This document shows positions 51,228 through 53,032 of a stretch of 53,032 nt of DNA, in pieces (within the stretch, counting starts at the first letter, position 1; each line of letters opens with the position of its first letter). The translations under genes and the position numbers were made by a program. This DNA is from an uncultured Flavobacteriales bacterium. GTDB lineage: Bacteria > Bacteroidota > Bacteroidia > Flavobacteriales_D > Crocinitomicaceae. The notes beneath the pieces were generated by a model. It ran no database searches. It was given only the letters and a program-made list of their open reading frames with translations, and was not told the origin of the DNA. Location: assembly GCA_937973685.1 (NCBI GenBank), contig CALJKJ010000061.1:1-53032 (forward strand), given 5' to 3'.

Positions 51228-51449
51228 GTGTCAAAGTTTAGAAATTACATAAATGAAACGGTAACTGAGATGACTCAGAATGTTTCATGGCCGACTTGGA
51301 AAGAATTACAAAGTAATGCGCTAATTGTAGTGGTTGCTTCTGTGATTTTTGCATTATTGGTGTTCGCGATGGATACTGCTTTTGGAATTACTCCAAGCAA
51401 AGAAGCATCGTGGAAAGGTATTGTTGGTTTTATCTACTCTTTCTTATAA
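51228..51449 (+). CDS. secE: Preprotein translocase subunit SecE
   Basis: The 73-residue protein starts with GTG at 51228 (SKFRNYINETVTEM follows); the longer in-frame reading from 51180 would start within tRNA-Trp and is rejected. It has the SecE pattern of an amphipathic helix with VSWPTWKEL followed by a single membrane helix (ALIVVVASVIFALLVFAMD). SecE clamps SecY in the inner-membrane translocon. nusG follows after 9 bp. Confidence 0.93.
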   Translation: MSKFRNYINETVTEMTQNVSWPTWKELQSNALIVVVASVIFALLVFAMDTAFGITPSKEASWKGIVGFIYSFL

Positions 51450-51458
51450 TTAAGTAAA

Positions 51459-52010
51459 ATGGGTGATATTAAAAAACGTTGGTACGTAGTTCGAGCAGTA
51501 AGCGGAAAAGAAAAGAAAGTCAAAGAATACCTTGATCTTGAAATTTCTCGTCTTAAATTAGACGATTTTGTTGCTCAAGTACTTATTCCTACTGAGAAAG
51601 TTTTCCAGATTAGAAATGGAAAAAAAATCTCAAAAGAAAAAGCATATTTACCTGGTTACGTATTAATAGAAGCAGCTCTTTTGGGAGAGGTTCCTCACGT
51701 AATCAAAGGTATTCCAAACGTAATTGGATTTTTAGGCGCTGAAAAAGGCGGTGAACCACTTCCAATGCGTTTGTCTGAAGTAAACCGTATTTTAGGTAAG
51801 GTTGATGAACTCTCTGAATCAGAAGAAGAAATGAAAATTCCTTTCGTGATTGGTGAGTCTGTTAAAGTTATCGACGGTCCGTTCAATAATTTCTCTGGTG
51901 TAATTGATGAAATCAATGAAGACAAGAAGAAATTGAAAGTAATGGTTAAAATCTTCGGACGTAAAAACCTTCTCGAACTTAGCTATATGCAAGTCGAAAA
52001 AGAAGGATAA
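51459..52010 (+). CDS. nusG: Transcription termination/antitermination factor NusG
   Basis: The 183-residue protein has the NGN domain (about 5-115; KRWYVVRAVSGKEKKVKEYL at the start) and a C-terminal KOW domain (about 128-180; VKVIDGPFNNFSGVIDEIN). NusG binds RNA polymerase and couples it to the ribosome or Rho. It lies between secE and rplK in the universal order. Confidence 0.96.
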   Translation: MGDIKKRWYVVRAVSGKEKKVKEYLDLEISRLKLDDFVAQVLIPTEKVFQIRNGKKISKEKAYLPGYVLIEAALLGEVPHVIKGIPNVIGFLGAEKGGEPLPMRLSEVNRILGKVDELSESEEEMKIPFVIGESVKVIDGPFNNFSGVIDEINEDKKKLKVMVKIFGRKNLLELSYMQVEKEG

Positions 52011-52022
52011 TTTGTATTAACC

Positions 52023-52075
52023 GCAGAAGTGAGCGCAATGATTAAAGCTTCCCATTCATGCTCACGTTTGACTGC
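52023..52075 (+). promoter_or_regulatory. Structured mRNA leader before rplK, candidate L1 autoregulatory site
   Basis: The 80-nt gap between nusG and rplK can fold as GCAG/CTGC, an internal loop (2 versus 6 nt), GTGAGC/GCTCAC, a 3-nt bulge, then ATGA/TCAT closing a 14-nt loop. In E. coli, L1 represses its operon by binding the rplK leader at this place, at a stem broken by an asymmetric loop that mimics its 23S rRNA site. Here the stem is seen directly; binding by L1 is inferred. Confidence 0.5.
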
Positions 52076-52090
52076 ATAATTTAAATAACA

Positions 52091-52537
52091 ATGGCTAAAG
52101 AAGTAGCAGCATTGATCAAATTACAGATCAAAGGTGGTCAAGCCAATCCAGCTCCTCCAGTTGGTCCTGCACTAGGTGCAAAAGGGGTCAACATTATGGA
52201 ATTCTGCAAGCAGTATAATGCTCGTACGCAGGACAAGCCAGGAAAGGTATTACCATGTGTGATTACTGTTTACAGTGACAAGTCGTTTGACTTCGTTATC
52301 AAAACTCCTCCAGCAGCAGTGCAAATTATCGACAGTGTGAAGTTGAAAAAAGGATCATCTGAACCCAACAAAAGTAAAGTTGGATCAATGTCTTGGGATC
52401 AAATTCGTGTTATCGCTGAAGACAAAATGCCTGACATGAACTGTTTTACAGTTGATGCAGCAATGACTATGATTGCTGGAACAGCTCGTAGTATGGGTGT
52501 AACCGTAAAAGGTGGTGATGCACCAGTAATTAAATAA
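52091..52537 (+). CDS. rplK: 50S ribosomal protein L11
   Basis: The 148-residue protein matches L11: IKLQIKGGQANPAPPVGPAL at the start (proline-rich N-terminal domain) and the C-terminal rRNA-binding GTARSMGVTVKG. L11 forms the GTPase-associated centre of the 50S subunit. It is followed after 11 bp by rplA. Confidence 0.97.
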   Translation: MAKEVAALIKLQIKGGQANPAPPVGPALGAKGVNIMEFCKQYNARTQDKPGKVLPCVITVYSDKSFDFVIKTPPAAVQIIDSVKLKKGSSEPNKSKVGSMSWDQIRVIAEDKMPDMNCFTVDAAMTMIAGTARSMGVTVKGGDAPVIK

Positions 52538-52548
52538 CCGTATACGTC

Positions 52549-53032
52549 ATGGGAAGAATTTCTAAAAAAAGAAAAGAGGTATTAGCTAAGTTCGATCTTA
52601 CTAAACCTTACACCTTGGTGGAAGCGTGTGATTTAGTTAAAAACATTACGACAACGAAATTTGATGCATCAGTTGACATCAGTGTTCGTTTAGGAGTAGA
52701 TCCACGTAAAGCGAATCAAATGGTTCGTGGTACCGTAGCTTTACCTCATGGTACTGGAAAAGATGTACGAGTATTAGTACTTTGTACACCTGACAAAGAA
52801 GCAGAGGCAAAAGCAGCAGGTGCTGATTTCGTAGGATTGGACGAATTCATCGACAAAATCAAAAGTGGTTGGACAGACATCGACGTAATTATTACGATGC
52901 CTTCAGTTATGGGTAAAGTTGGAGCCTTAGGACGTATTTTAGGTCCAAGAGGTTTGATGCCAAATCCAAAAACAGGTACAGTAACAATGGAAGTTGGTAA
53001 AGCTGTTGAAGAAGTTAAAGCTGGTAAAATTG
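52549..53032 (+). CDS. rplA: 50S ribosomal protein L1, 5' part only
   Basis: The frame opens at ATG 52549 (MGRISKKRKEVLAKFD) and stays open to the window edge, giving 161 codons. The LGVDPRKANQMVRGTVALPH block and the GRILGPRGLMPNPKTGTV block are typical of L1. L1 binds the L1 stalk of 23S rRNA and, in E. coli, represses its own operon; the hairpin at 52023-52075 could be its mRNA target. Confidence 0.95.
   Translation, partial: MGRISKKRKEVLAKFDLTKPYTLVEACDLVKNITTTKFDASVDISVRLGVDPRKANQMVRGTVALPHGTGKDVRVLVLCTPDKEAEAKAAGADFVGLDEFIDKIKSGWTDIDVIITMPSVMGKVGALGRILGPRGLMPNPKTGTVTMEVGKAVEEVKAGKI

Overview
The window is a chromosomal stretch from a member of the Bacteroidota, most likely order Flavobacteriales; a Fluviicola/Crocinitomicaceae-like bacterium is a guess from gene content, not a demonstrated placement. 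Evidence: the DNA is AT-rich; five proteins end in a type IX secretion (T9SS) type A sorting domain with a PNP motif; there is a PorE-like OmpA protein and a TonB receptor with a carboxypeptidase-regulatory domain followed by a DUF4249 lipoprotein; DUF4907, DUF2851 and DUF2279 proteins are present; and several intergenic regions carry the Bacteroidota promoter (TTTG or TTG, about 19 nt, TAnnTTTG), with no clear Shine-Dalgarno sites. No CRISPR array, prophage, insertion sequence or plasmid origin was seen.

Layout. (1) 1-5233, plus strand: tail of a surface-polysaccharide cluster: UDP-xylose synthase-like epimerase (cut by the window edge), a WlbB/WbpD-like acetyltransferase, a WlbA/WbpB-like dehydrogenase, a TviB-type UDP-HexNAc dehydrogenase, dTDP-glucose 4,6-dehydratase and a CpsB-type phosphatase. 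(2) 5294-7711: a multi-membrane protein fused to a YceI domain, then a DUF2279 protein. (3) 7708-14132, minus: fabF, then a tightly packed operon transcribed GEVED protein, three six-repeat kelch proteins, DUF4907 lipoprotein; the first four are T9SS cargo. (4) 14220-20975, minus: the SUF iron-sulfur machinery in two blocks, iscA/sufA-sufB-sufC-sufD with its own terminator, then tlyA, then sufS-sufE-sufT. (5) 21184-27797: ribF and an LRR protein, convergent ddl, then PASTA protein, a large T9SS cargo protein and rluD. (6) 27970-35608: PorE-like protein, purM, prfA, TonB receptor and DUF4249 lipoprotein. (7) 35707-40918: pyrF joined to methionine salvage genes mtnB-mtnD-mtnC-mtnA, then a secreted nuclease and a DUF1801 protein. 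(8) 40915-42522, minus: J-domain/KTSC fusion and a DEAD-box helicase. (9) 42683-49288, plus: DUF2851, PspC-like, RmlD-like, helix-hairpin-helix protein, apt, acyl-CoA dehydrogenase, rpsU, xerC, hpf. (10) 49374-53032: tRNA-Thr, Tyr, Gly, Thr, then tuf, tRNA-Trp, secE, nusG, rplK and rplA (cut by the window edge), the conserved start of the ribosomal protein/RNA polymerase region.

Most genes are housekeeping. Less ordinary items are the overlapping kelch/GEVED/DUF4907 operon, the membrane-YceI and J-domain-KTSC fusions, an 11-bp inverted repeat bracketing the pyrF-mtn leader, a 24-bp palindrome upstream of a -7 box, apparently leaderless ribF and sufS, and a structured leader before rplK where L1 autoregulation would be expected. 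I did not find strong evidence for a wholly new system; the kelch operon is the best candidate for unexplained biology. Repeats, hairpins and promoters were found by eye, so energies and database hits are untested.
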